Source: Nitrospiraceae bacterium (GTDB lineage: Bacteria; Nitrospirota; Nitrospiria; Nitrospirales; Nitrospiraceae). Taken from it: 5,561 nt of DNA. The notes under the pieces are model-generated. The model did not search any database and had not been told where the DNA came from. It saw only the letters and a list, made by a program, of their open reading frames with translations. Each line of letters starts with the position of its first letter. Within the stretch, counting starts at the first letter, position 1. Location: positions 1-5,561 of the forward strand of contig SXPO01000063.1 of assembly GCA_005793285.1 (NCBI GenBank), in the 5' to 3' direction. The translations under genes were made by a program, and so were the position numbers. Of this stretch, positions 1 through 5,242 are shown piece after piece.

Positions 1-327
1 CATGAAATCGGCGCCTTTCCACAGGTCCGTCAGGGAATCGACCACACAGTCCGATTCGGGCACTCGCGTCTTGAGCCGAATGCGATGCCGTTTTCGAATC
101 GAGTAGAATTCCCACACAACTTCGAATCGTTCTTCATCGTCTGGCCAATCCACGGAACTCACATGGACGATGTAATCGAAATCCATTCCCGGTTCATGAC
201 GCAGAAATTTGGCGATGGTATGCAGCTTGTCACGGGTCACCGTCACCGCCACATCGCCCCGCCATTCCGTCGCGCCGACAAAACCGTCCGAGAAGGACTC
301 CTGAATCCTGGTTGCCAGTTGATGCAT
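1..327 (-). CDS. nuoC: NADH-quinone oxidoreductase subunit C (NuoC), N-terminal part, cut by window edge
   Basis: NuoC is a hydrophilic subunit of the peripheral arm of respiratory complex I, next to NuoB and NuoD; it helps hold the arm near the quinone site. Only the first 109 codons are present and the frame stays open to the left edge, so the C-terminal part lies outside. Visible family features are a central stretch VSSVDWPDDEERFEVVWEFY (about residues 58-77), then SIRKRHRIRLKTRVPE, and a final LWKGADFM that leads into the family's W..A.w.ERE signature. The ATG at 327 is the only possible start: the same frame has a TGA just upstream inside the end of nuoB and no other start codon between. 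It lies 10 bp after the nuoB stop. Its Shine-Dalgarno site is weak (GAAGG about 15 nt upstream), so translation may be coupled to nuoB. It is the third gene of a nuoABC run. Whether nuoC is separate or fused to nuoD cannot be seen. Confidence 0.94.
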   Translation of the reverse strand, partial: MHQLATRIQESFSDGFVGATEWRGDVAVTVTRDKLHTIAKFLRHEPGMDFDYIVHVSSVDWPDDEERFEVVWEFYSIRKRHRIRLKTRVPESDCVVDSLTDLWKGADFM

Positions 328-337
328 CGCAGTACCG

Positions 338-865
338 TCAGACCTTCAAGCTTGCTTTAATCTCTTTCGGCTGGGAGACAAACACCCGTTTCTCCATAAT
401 CCGCTCTTGCAATTTCAAGATGCCGTCCAGGAGAGCTTCAGGGGTCGGCGGACAGCCGGGCACATAAATATCGACGGGAACGAACCGATCGACTCCTTGC
501 ACGACACTATAGCTATCGTAGATGTTCCCGGACGTGGCGCAGGAGCCCATCGCGATGACATATTTTGGTTCCGGCATCTGGTCATAGATCTTTCGGATGA
601 CAGGCGCCATCCGCCGACAAACGGTTCCGGCTACGATCATCAAATCCGACTGCCGAGGCGAGCCCCGAAACACCCCGGCTCCGAACCGGTCCATATCGTA
701 CCGTGAAGAGACAGCGGCCATCATCTCAATGGCGCAACAGGCAAGCCCAAAGGTCATGGGCCACAGCGACCCTTTTCGCGCCCAATTCACGGCTTTTTCC
801 AAGGTGCCCGTGAACACATCGGGGGCACCGTCCTTTTCCCGACGTCCCAGCTGAATCAATCCCAT
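338..865 (-). CDS. nuoB: NADH-quinone oxidoreductase subunit B (NuoB), carries Fe-S cluster N2
   Basis: NuoB is the complex I subunit that binds the terminal [4Fe-4S] cluster N2, which passes electrons to quinone at the junction of the peripheral and membrane arms. The protein is 175 residues, a normal length. The four cluster ligands are visible: the tandem pair Cys43-Cys44 ([11 protein letters not shown]), Cys109 ([10 protein letters not shown]) and Cys138 ([11 protein letters not shown]). Other family landmarks are the R..P.....D pattern [17 protein letters not shown] (66-82) and the stretch [19 protein letters not shown] (119-137). The frame is open to position 922, but the ATG at 865 is chosen because GAGG lies 5 nt upstream and because the protein then starts MGLIQLG, with the usual short lead-in. 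The longer version would overlap the end of nuoA by about 50 bp and add a non-family N-terminus. The Shine-Dalgarno overlaps the nuoA stop codon (7-bp gap), which suggests translational coupling. Nothing is missing from the catalytic core. Confidence 0.97.
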   Translation of the reverse strand: MGLIQLGRREKDGAPDVFTGTLEKAVNWARKGSLWPMTFGLACCAIEMMAAVSSRYDMDRFGAGVFRGSPRQSDLMIVAGTVCRRMAPVIRKIYDQMPEPKYVIAMGSCATSGNIYDSYSVVQGVDRFVPVDIYVPGCPPTPEALLDGILKLQERIMEKRVFVSQPKEIKASLKV

Positions 866-872
866 ATCAACC

Positions 873-1256
873 TCAGTCCCACTCCAACGCGCCCTTTCGC
901 CAGGCATACACATAAGCCACAACGAACAGAGCGATAAAAATGATCATCTCAATCAAACCGATCAGCCCAATTTTGGTAAAGACCACCGCCCATGGGTAGA
1001 GAAAGATTACTTCAATATCGAAAATGACGAATAACATCGCAAAAATGTAGTAGCGCACCGGGAATGGCATACGGGCATCAGAGAACGGTTCGGCGCCACA
1101 CTCATAGGTCGATAGTTTTTCAGGCTCCGGATACCTGGGCTGAACAAAATAGCTGATCACCAACGTCAACACGCCAAACGCAAGCGCGACGAAAATGAAA
1201 AATAGGATCGGAAAAAACTTGGTTAAATAATCGAGGAGCTGATCAGCATCGCCCAT
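873..1256 (-). CDS. nuoA: NADH-quinone oxidoreductase subunit A (NuoA)
   Basis: NuoA is a small inner-membrane subunit of complex I. It contributes to the region that links the quinone cavity to the proton-translocating membrane arm. The protein is 127 residues with three hydrophobic helices at about 13-37, 67-93 and 98-119. The conserved loop [10 protein letters not shown] (49-58, Cys53) is present. So is the helix-2 motif [21 protein letters not shown], with the family's acidic residues Asp80 and Glu82, and the C-terminal end [11 protein letters not shown] is typical. The ATG at 1256 is preferred (GAGG 9 nt upstream); an in-frame GTG at 1271 would add five residues (MRRKT), cannot be excluded, and would put that GAGG inside the gene. 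It is the first gene of the nuo run, so its promoter should lie in the roughly 570-bp region to its right. Confidence 0.96.
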   Translation of the reverse strand: MGDADQLLDYLTKFFPILFFIFVALAFGVLTLVISYFVQPRYPEPEKLSTYECGAEPFSDARMPFPVRYYIFAMLFVIFDIEVIFLYPWAVVFTKIGLIGLIEMIIFIALFVVAYVYAWRKGALEWD

Positions 1257-1462
1257 TGTCTTACGCCTCACAAGGCATTGACCTTGAAAGAAGAATCGAA
1301 ATTCTAGAGCCTCGATCCTAGGGATAGCAAGCGGACAAAGGACCTAACAAAACAGCCCCTAAAGCCCTAGATATTCAGATTAGCCTACGACGAGATGGGA
1401 GCGCACGATCCTGTGAAGGCTAACGCAAACAGGAATTGGGGATGGATCGATGCGCGAACTCT

Positions 1463-1490
1463 ACTATATTTGCAAAGGCATCTGTCAGAA
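1463..1490 (-). promoter_or_regulatory. Weak candidate promoter for the nuo operon
   Basis: On the minus strand the hexamer TATAGT (1468-1463) matches the sigma70 -10 consensus at five of six bases. A poor -35, TTCTGA, lies 16 nt upstream (1490-1485). A better -35-like CTGACA overlaps it, but only 14 nt from the -10. Transcription would begin near 1455 and give a leader of about 200 nt before nuoA. This is the best candidate I found by eye between 1257 and 1500, but the -35 is weak and the call is tentative. Confidence 0.2.
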
Positions 1491-1528
1491 CTCGACAGAC
1501 CCATCATTCTGAGGACCGAGGGTGTGGA

Positions 1529-1726
1529 TTAGTCCCGGCTCCGAGGCTGTCCCGATGAAGGAACCATCCGTAATCGGGCAGAGGGCTGTGGTTGAGAAAT
1601 ATCCCACTCTGACTCCATCGGACCGGAAGCCTTGGCCTTCCGCCGCCGATGGATCTGCGTCTCGATTCTGGTCTTCCTCCGATCGCCGAATGGCATCGCC
1701 TGGTATTGATCGCGACGTCCGTTCAT
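1529..1726 (-). CDS. Doubtful small ORF, 65 residues, no known family
   Basis: I do not recognise this protein. It begins MNGRRDQYQ with an ATG at 1726, preceded by AAGGG at a 7-nt spacing, which is a good ribosome-binding site. The first 40 or so codons are rich in Arg and Lys (DRRKTRIETQIHRRRKAK) and have mostly G or C in third positions. The latter part loses that bias. A second minus-strand frame (GTG at 1730, ending at 1485) covers the same bases and reads more like protein in its later part, with YFSTTALCPITDGSFIG followed by TASEPGLIHTL. One reading is a real gene with a frameshift near 1605; another is plain non-coding DNA. A plus-strand frame (1522-1833) also overlaps. No domain, signal peptide or membrane segment is visible. 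Confidence is low. Confidence 0.2.
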   Translation of the reverse strand: MNGRRDQYQAMPFGDRRKTRIETQIHRRRKAKASGPMESEWDISQPQPSARLRMVPSSGQPRSRD

Positions 1727-1829
1727 ACACTATCCCTTCACAGTATTACCTGAACAGGATACCCGAAAGCCAGGACACCATAACACTCAGAAAAACCTCC
1801 GTCAAACCCTGGGCCATATGCTCAAATTC

Positions 1830-1857
1830 TTGACAAGACAGCATCATTTGCTATGGT
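1830..1857 (+). promoter_or_regulatory. Sigma70-type promoter with extended -10
   Basis: A perfect -35 hexamer TTGACA lies at 1830-1835. After 16 nt comes TATGGT (1852-1857), four of six to the -10 consensus, with a TG pair one base ahead of it (1849-1850), the extended -10 element that compensates for a weaker -10. Transcription should start near 1864, leaving a leader of about 30 nt that contains the AAGGA ribosome site of the small exported-protein gene at 1895. Position and orientation fit that gene exactly. Confidence 0.55.
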
Positions 1858-1894
1858 TTGCCAAGACACACCCGCTTAGATAAGGAACCTCTCT

Positions 1895-2093
1895 ATGAAA
1901 CCTCTGACACCATTCGTCCTTATCCTATCCACAGGGATCGGCCTTTCTCTGGACCAAGGATCGGTACAAGCCCAGCATGCCCCCCACAGAGGATGGGGCA
2001 GCGTCCTCGAATAGCCCCAACCAGAGTGGCGCCCCTTCACCAAATCCAAGCCAGCAAGATCCTCCGCCGTCGGCCGGCCCAGCGAGCGTCTAA
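1895..2093 (+). pseudogene. Small exported Pro/Ser/Asn-rich protein, frame broken at a C6 run
   Basis: No known family is recognised. The ATG at 1895 has AAGGA 8 nt upstream and sits about 30 nt after a good promoter. As written, the frame gives MKPLTPFVLILSTGIG then LSLDQGSVQAQHAP and stops at 2014 after 39 residues. The first 28 residues look like a signal peptide: one Lys, a hydrophobic core, and a possible cleavage site after VQA. If one C is removed from the run of six C at 1980-1985, translation continues TEDGAASSNSPNQSGAPS to a TAA at 2091-2093. The product would be 65 residues with a low-complexity secreted tail rich in Pro, Ser, Asn and Gln. The joined reading is far more natural than the tail HRGWGSVLE, so a real frameshift, a phase-variable run, programmed slippage or a sequencing error at the homopolymer are all possible. 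An in-frame ATG at 1977 could start the second half alone (38 residues). The gene appears to be monocistronic. Confidence 0.5.
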
Positions 2094-2110
2094 CCCCCAT
2101 TCGTACTCCC

Positions 2111-2152
2111 GGCGGTTCGTCGCTGGCTGGAAAACCAGCTGCGACAACCGCC
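2111..2152 (+). terminator. Long imperfect hairpin, possible terminator without a T run
   Basis: The arms 2111-2130 and 2135-2152 pair around an AAAA loop: GGCGGTT, then GTCGC, then GCTGG on the left pair with CCAGC, GCGAC and AACCGCC on the right. This gives about 17 base pairs with one bulged C and one small internal loop. It begins 17 bp after the TAA of the exported-protein gene and ends 49 bp before priA, so it is well placed to end the upstream transcript. There is no immediate T tract; the nearest pyrimidine run (TTGTTCTCCCTTTT) starts about 15 nt later. It may therefore be a weak or factor-assisted terminator, or an RNA-stabilising structure. Confidence 0.4.
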
Positions 2153-2166
2153 TGCCATCCGTAACG

Positions 2167-2196
2167 TTGTTCTCCCTTTTCCTGCGCTGCTACAAT
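2167..2196 (+). promoter_or_regulatory. Candidate priA promoter, extended -10, possibly leaderless
   Basis: TACAAT at 2191-2196 matches the -10 consensus at five of six bases and has TG one base ahead (2188-2189), an extended -10. A poor -35, TTGTTC, lies 18 nt upstream (2167-2172). The expected transcription start, 6-7 nt after the -10, falls at 2202-2203, which is the priA ATG. This agrees with the lack of any Shine-Dalgarno sequence before that ATG. The call is an inference from spacing alone. Confidence 0.4.
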
Positions 2197-2201
2197 GCCG
2201 C

Positions 2202-4262
2202 ATGCCTCTCGATGAACGCAGCCTTCCTGTCTATGCAACTCCGACCCTCTATGCCGACGTCATCGTCCCCCGCCATATCGCCAAGGCCTTTACCTATGTC
2301 GTGCCTCCGGCATTGGCGCAGACAGTCGCCATAGGCCAGCGGGTCCTCGTCCCGTTCGGCTCATCGATGCTCGAAGGAGCAGTGATCTCACTCAGTGATC
2401 AGCCTCCTATGGGGATGAAGGCTGTCTACCTCAAGGAAATCCGATCACTGGCCGGCGGAACCGACGATCCCGAGCTCTCGCCCGCAAGGCTCGATCTATC
2501 TCGCGCGATCGCGGAATACTATGTCGCCCCTTGGGGCCAGTGTCTCCGGCTTGTTCAGCCGAAAACTCCTGCAAAACGCGCCAGGCCCCTGCGGTACGTA
2601 GCCACCGATCAGGCACGACCCAGCACCCAGCAAGGTGATCGAGAAGGAGAAGCCGATTGGGCTCTGCTCGAGACAATGCCGCCGGAACCTGATCGTTCAT
2701 GGACCACTCGTGTAACCGCCTGTCTTCATGCCAGTCAGGCAAGGAAGATCGTCTTGTGCGCCCCCTGGGAAGATCAAATCAGCCGGCTCGCCGATGCCAT
2801 CCAACAGACACACGCAATCGGCAAGTCAGCCATCGTGCTGGCCGGCGAGATTGCCAGAGCGGAATGGCTCGGACGGCTTCTTTCGACCCTTACAGATCTC
2901 TCAATCACCATCGTGCCTACGTCATCGGCACCAGATATCTGGACGGGCAACCGGGGTACGACGCCTTCGGTCATCGTTGGAACTCGCTCAGCAGTATTCG
3001 CGCCGCTCCCATCGATCGGACTCATTTGGGTGGACCGAGAAGAAGATCCGGCCTTCAAGGAGCCCCAAGAACCGCGGTATCACGCCCGAGAAGTCGCCTG
3101 GATGAGGGCCCAAGGAGAAGGCGCCCTGGTGGTGCTCGCGTCCGCCCATCCGTCGCTGGAATCGGCATGTGACCAGGGCGCCGAAACCTATGCCGTTTCA
3201 CCGGACCAGGCCCACCGACCATCGATCGAGCTCGTCGATCTCAACCAGGAGCCGGGAGGAACCCTGTTGAGCCGCAAGCTTGTGGCGGCCATACAGGAAG
3301 CCGTAGAACGCAAAGCAGGCGTCCTGCTCTTCTTGAATCGTAAAGGCTACGCAAGAACGCTGGTCTGCCGGGACTGCGGCTGGATGCCGCGCTGCCCCTC
3401 CTGTGCTGTGACTCTCGCCTACTCACGCGAAGCAGGAAAGTTGAGCTGCCGTTATTGTGGGAAGGCCGATGCCTTGCCGCAATCCTGCCCGACCTGTAAA
3501 GCGACTCGATTCAATACCGTCGGAGATGGCACGGAACGTGTCGAGCTCGACGCCCGGCGTTTGTTTCCCCAGGCGACGATCGCACGGCTGGATGGCAGCA
3601 GCCGTCATCGTACGGCTGCCGCGCGCGACCTCTGGGAAGGAGTCCGGTTAGGGACATGGGACATCCTGATCGGCACACAAGCGCTGTTTCAGCGGGAACC
3701 ATTCCCGCGCAGAGGGTTAGTGGGCATCCTCCACGCTGATTCCGGGTTGCATGTTCCGGACTTTCGCGCCGCCGAACGCACGTACCAGCTGCTGGACAAG
3801 GCAGTGAGTTGCGGACGAGCAGCCACGGAGGGAGGCCGGGTCATCGTACAAACACGGCTTCCCTCCCACCATGCCGTGCAGGCGATACTGTCCGCCGACC
3901 CGCGCCGATTTTATGATGAGGAACTGGCGGCAAGGCGGCTGCTCAACTATCCACCGGCCTGTCACCTCGCCACCCTTTCAGCCTCAGGAAAAAACCGGCA
4001 AGAAGTTGAGGCGGCTGCGAGAGAGTGGAAGAGCCGTCTTGAGGGGTCTCTGGACGGAAAAGCATCGATCGCCCTGTTAGGGCCTGTGCCAGCCATGGGA
4101 CGGCTGCCGAAAGGGCATCACCGGCATCAGATTCTTGTGAAAGGAACCGATTGTCCGCTCTTATGCCGTCTCATACAGGGATCAGTCGAGCACATGGAAG
4201 GCGCCTACCGAAGGGGGCAGATCAAGTTCGTCGTCGATATAGATCCCGTTGAGATGGGATAA
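2202..4262 (+). CDS. priA: Primosomal protein N' (PriA), ATPase motifs degenerate
   Basis: PriA recognises stalled or repaired replication forks and reloads the replicative helicase; in E. coli it is also a 3'-5' DNA helicase. The 686 residues (E. coli about 730) follow the family order. The N-terminal 3'-DNA-binding domain (about 17-85) includes YADVIVPRHIAKAFTYVVP. Next come AIAEYYVAPWGQCLRLVQP (102-120), the GTRSAVFAP stretch (260-268) and RYHAREVAWMRA (292-303). Eight zinc-ligand cysteines are intact at 389, 392, 398, 401, 416, 419, 429 and 432. DFRAAERTYQLLDKA (520-534), LNYPP (581-585) and LGPVPA (626-631) follow, with the end RRGQIKFVVDIDP. The catalytic motifs are lost. Where GVTGSGKT is expected, about 155-167, there is only LETMPPEPDRSWT. 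DEEH has become DREE (278-281) and SATP has become SAHP (314-317). GTQMLAKGHHF has become GTQALFQREPF, and QVAGRAGRAG has become KAVSCGRAAT. The linker or winged-helix part (about 121-150) is short. No better start exists in frame, and the ATG lacks a Shine-Dalgarno. The reading frame is intact, so it is probably a functional, helicase-inactive assembly factor. Confidence 0.93.
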   Translation: MPLDERSLPVYATPTLYADVIVPRHIAKAFTYVVPPALAQTVAIGQRVLVPFGSSMLEGAVISLSDQPPMGMKAVYLKEIRSLAGGTDDPELSPARLDLSRAIAEYYVAPWGQCLRLVQPKTPAKRARPLRYVATDQARPSTQQGDREGEADWALLETMPPEPDRSWTTRVTACLHASQARKIVLCAPWEDQISRLADAIQQTHAIGKSAIVLAGEIARAEWLGRLLSTLTDLSITIVPTSSAPDIWTGNRGTTPSVIVGTRSAVFAPLPSIGLIWVDREEDPAFKEPQEPRYHAREVAWMRAQGEGALVVLASAHPSLESACDQGAETYAVSPDQAHRPSIELVDLNQEPGGTLLSRKLVAAIQEAVERKAGVLLFLNRKGYARTLVCRDCGWMPRCPSCAVTLAYSREAGKLSCRYCGKADALPQSCPTCKATRFNTVGDGTERVELDARRLFPQATIARLDGSSRHRTAAARDLWEGVRLGTWDILIGTQALFQREPFPRRGLVGILHADSGLHVPDFRAAERTYQLLDKAVSCGRAATEGGRVIVQTRLPSHHAVQAILSADPRRFYDEELAARRLLNYPPACHLATLSASGKNRQEVEAAAREWKSRLEGSLDGKASIALLGPVPAMGRLPKGHHRHQILVKGTDCPLLCRLIQGSVEHMEGAYRRGQIKFVVDIDPVEMG

Positions 4263-4264
4263 GG

Positions 4265-4690
4265 TTATCGGGACTTTTTCCGTACGGTCGGTTGAGGCTC
4301 ATTCCTCTTGTGAGAAGGTTGGTCCGTCGCATCCGTGGAAGCCGCCCACGTCCGTTTGAACAGACCGTACGAAAAGGCGATCCAAAATACGGAAGAGAAC
4401 AGGCCCAGGACGACAGCCAAGAGCATCGTTTCCATCTGGTCTTGGGAAGGCGTTTCAGAAACACCCTTGAGCTGAATCATCACCTGTATCGGCCAGGCAA
4501 AACTTTCCAAGCCGAGCAAGAGAGTCGCCCAGGCCCAGAGCTCCGTAATGGACCGAACCCTCCACCACAGAAATCCCCCCACCGTGAAAGCCCAGAGCGC
4601 CACGAGACCCTGAGAGGCAGTGCCTTGGAGAATCCAAAACCCAATGGTCGTGACGAGGGTTCCCAGGATGAGATTCAGGATGATCATCAT
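4265..4690 (-). CDS. Small four-helix membrane protein of unknown function
   Basis: I do not recognise a named family. The 141-residue protein has four hydrophobic segments at about 3-22, 28-44, 50-72 and 87-111. They are rich in Trp and Leu (for example FTVGGFLWW, ELWAWATLLLGLESFAWP and VFWIAFSYGLF). A hydrophilic, basic C-terminal tail (112-141) ends VRKKSR. With a Lys/Arg-rich tail and an Arg pair after helix 2 it is probably an inner-membrane protein with that tail in the cytoplasm. The ATG at 4690 is used because a TGA lies two codons upstream in frame; a second ATG follows at once (4687). No clear Shine-Dalgarno precedes it, but a 7-bp inverted repeat lies just ahead (4693-4724). It converges on priA with only 2 bp between the stop codons and no terminator between them. 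It lies 51 bp downstream of the receiver gene on the same strand and may share its transcript. Nothing in the sequence reveals a function. Confidence 0.75.
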   Translation of the reverse strand: MMIILNLILGTLVTTIGFWILQGTASQGLVALWAFTVGGFLWWRVRSITELWAWATLLLGLESFAWPIQVMIQLKGVSETPSQDQMETMLLAVVLGLFSSVFWIAFSYGLFKRTWAASTDATDQPSHKRNEPQPTVRKKSR

Positions 4691-4692
4691 GT

Positions 4693-4724
4693 GTCAGACA
4701 GCCGCGTAGAAGGCCAAGTCTGAC
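4693..4724. repeat. Inverted repeat GTCAGAC-N18-GTCTGAC ahead of the membrane-protein gene
   Basis: GTCAGAC (4693-4699) and GTCTGAC (4718-4724) are perfect reverse complements with an 18-nt gap. The repeat starts 2 bp upstream of the membrane-protein start codon, in the 51-bp gap after the receiver gene. It could be an operator, a leader hairpin that shields the start codon, or a weak terminator (no T run follows). The spacing is also compatible with chance, so the role is unknown. Confidence 0.35.
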
Positions 4725-4741
4725 CGGGACCCTATGCGATG

Positions 4742-4990
4742 TCAATGAGGCGAAATCGCACGGGCCGAGGACGCACGAACTTCGGCAGCAACGGCCTTGA
4801 GCAGAACATTCACGTCGAACGGTTTCTGAAGGGTTCGGCTGGCGCCCAGCATCTTGGCGACATCCAAGAAGTTCAGGATGCCGATCATGCCGCCACCGGC
4901 CTCCTCGACGGCATAACCATCCCGCTCCAGGACTTCCCGGATAAGCCAGCGTGTCCGATCTTCATCATCAATCACGAGCACGGACGGCAT
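4742..4990 (-). CDS. Truncated response-regulator receiver, phospho-acceptor region deleted
   Basis: The 82-residue product starts MPSVLVIDDEDRTRWLIREV, with the receiver-domain acidic pair Asp8-Asp9 on the first strand, and runs to GYAVEEA (25-31). It then jumps to GGGMIGILNFLDVAKMLGAS and LQKPFDVNVLLKAV, which is the usual end of the domain with the conserved Lys56-Pro57. A receiver is normally about 115-125 residues. The missing 40 or so would carry helix 2, the phospho-acceptor Asp on strand 3, and most of the stretch up to the Ser/Thr on strand 4. The junction lies near 4895-4900 and keeps the frame, so the open frame is intact but phosphorylation by a kinase should be impossible. The ATG at 4990 has AGAGG 4 nt upstream. 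A longer frame upstream (to 5188) is low-quality sequence and is rejected. It overlaps the kinase-like remnant by 23 bp, suggesting an original kinase-regulator pair. It may be a relic rather than a working protein. Confidence 0.72.
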   Translation of the reverse strand: MPSVLVIDDEDRTRWLIREVLERDGYAVEEAGGGMIGILNFLDVAKMLGASRTLQKPFDVNVLLKAVAAEVRASSARAISPH

Positions 4991-5242
4991 CGAACCTCTC
5001 CCGCGACAATAGTGATCGTTCTTCTGCGGCAGAACGGGACCGCGCGGGGATCGTGGGGATATAGACCGACACGACTGTGCCGGCAACGATCGTATGCAGC
5101 TGTGCAGCCTGTTTACGCAAATCCTGAAATTCACCGTCGCGGTGGCGGCGCTGCTCTTGCTGCCTCTGGTCTCGCTCTGCCAATTCATGAGACAGCTCGG
5201 CGACCTGGCTGCGCAACAAGTCTACGTTGATACAGTGCTCAT
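4968..5242 (-). pseudogene. Remnant of a sensor histidine kinase-like gene, middle missing and frame broken
   Basis: An ATG at 5242 with AGGA 7 nt upstream begins MSTVST and meets a TAG at 5224-5222. One base away, another frame continues from 5225 as VDLLRSQVAELSHELAERDQ and then RQQEQRRHRDGEFQDLRKQAAQLHTIVAGT (split here), a Gln/Glu/Arg-rich coiled coil. One missing base near 5225-5227 would join the two as MSTVST-VDLLRSQ. The coiled coil ending LHTIVAGT resembles the lead-in to sensory domains of hybrid kinases in this group. It runs straight into VVSVYIPTIPARS, which resembles the final G.GT...YLP strand of a histidine-kinase ATPase domain. No sensory, phospho-acceptor or ATP-binding domain lies between. 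The frame ends at 4968, overlapping the receiver gene. I infer a kinase reduced to its two ends by internal deletion plus a one-base frameshift. The alternative is an unrelated short coiled-coil protein started elsewhere. Confidence 0.5.

Larger units (their letters stand above)
1257..1829. other. Intergenic region upstream of nuoA, no convincing gene
   Basis: This stretch separates the leftward nuo operon from the rightward small exported-protein gene, so it should hold the nuo promoter and leader. Several short frames cross it on both strands, but none has a recognisable domain and they overlap each other. Two short inverted repeats are visible: TCTGTC at 1481-1486 with GACAGA at 1494-1499 (7-nt loop), and CGGAAG at 1624-1629 with CTTCCG at 1637-1642. 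Neither is followed by a T run. I see no RNA gene, insertion sequence or terminator. The coding-like composition around 1485-1730 may mean a decayed gene. Confidence 0.6.

Noticed and set aside
407..854. Plus-strand frames at 407-706 and 597-854
   Set aside because: They are antisense to nuoB, which is certain from its cluster cysteines; they have no domains and no ribosome sites.
866..922. Longer nuoB start at 922
   Set aside because: It would overlap nuoA by about 50 bp and add residues not typical of NuoB; the ATG at 865 has a good GAGG site.
1522..1833. 103-codon plus-strand frame upstream of the small exported-protein gene
   Set aside because: It has a GTG start without a ribosome site and no recognisable domain, and its stop lies inside the TTGACA promoter element; it overlaps two minus-strand frames.
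1858..2334. 158-codon plus-strand frame across the exported-protein gene and the start of priA
   Set aside because: It is in another frame from both better-supported genes, is Arg/Pro/Ser-rich in the way shadow frames are, and has no domain; the signal peptide plus ribosome site at 1895 explain the region better.
2431..4080. Several 60-160 codon frames on both strands within priA
   Set aside because: All are shadows of the high-GC priA frame and show no independent start signals or domains.
4292..4723. 143-codon plus-strand frame opposite the membrane-protein gene
   Set aside because: It is very rich in Arg, Pro and Gly and antisense to a frame with four clean membrane helices; it is a shadow.
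4991..5188. N-terminal extension of the receiver frame to 5188
   Set aside because: The extra 66 residues are Ser/Arg/Cys-rich shadow sequence opposite a coiled-coil frame; the ATG at 4990 has its own ribosome site and begins exactly at the receiver fold.
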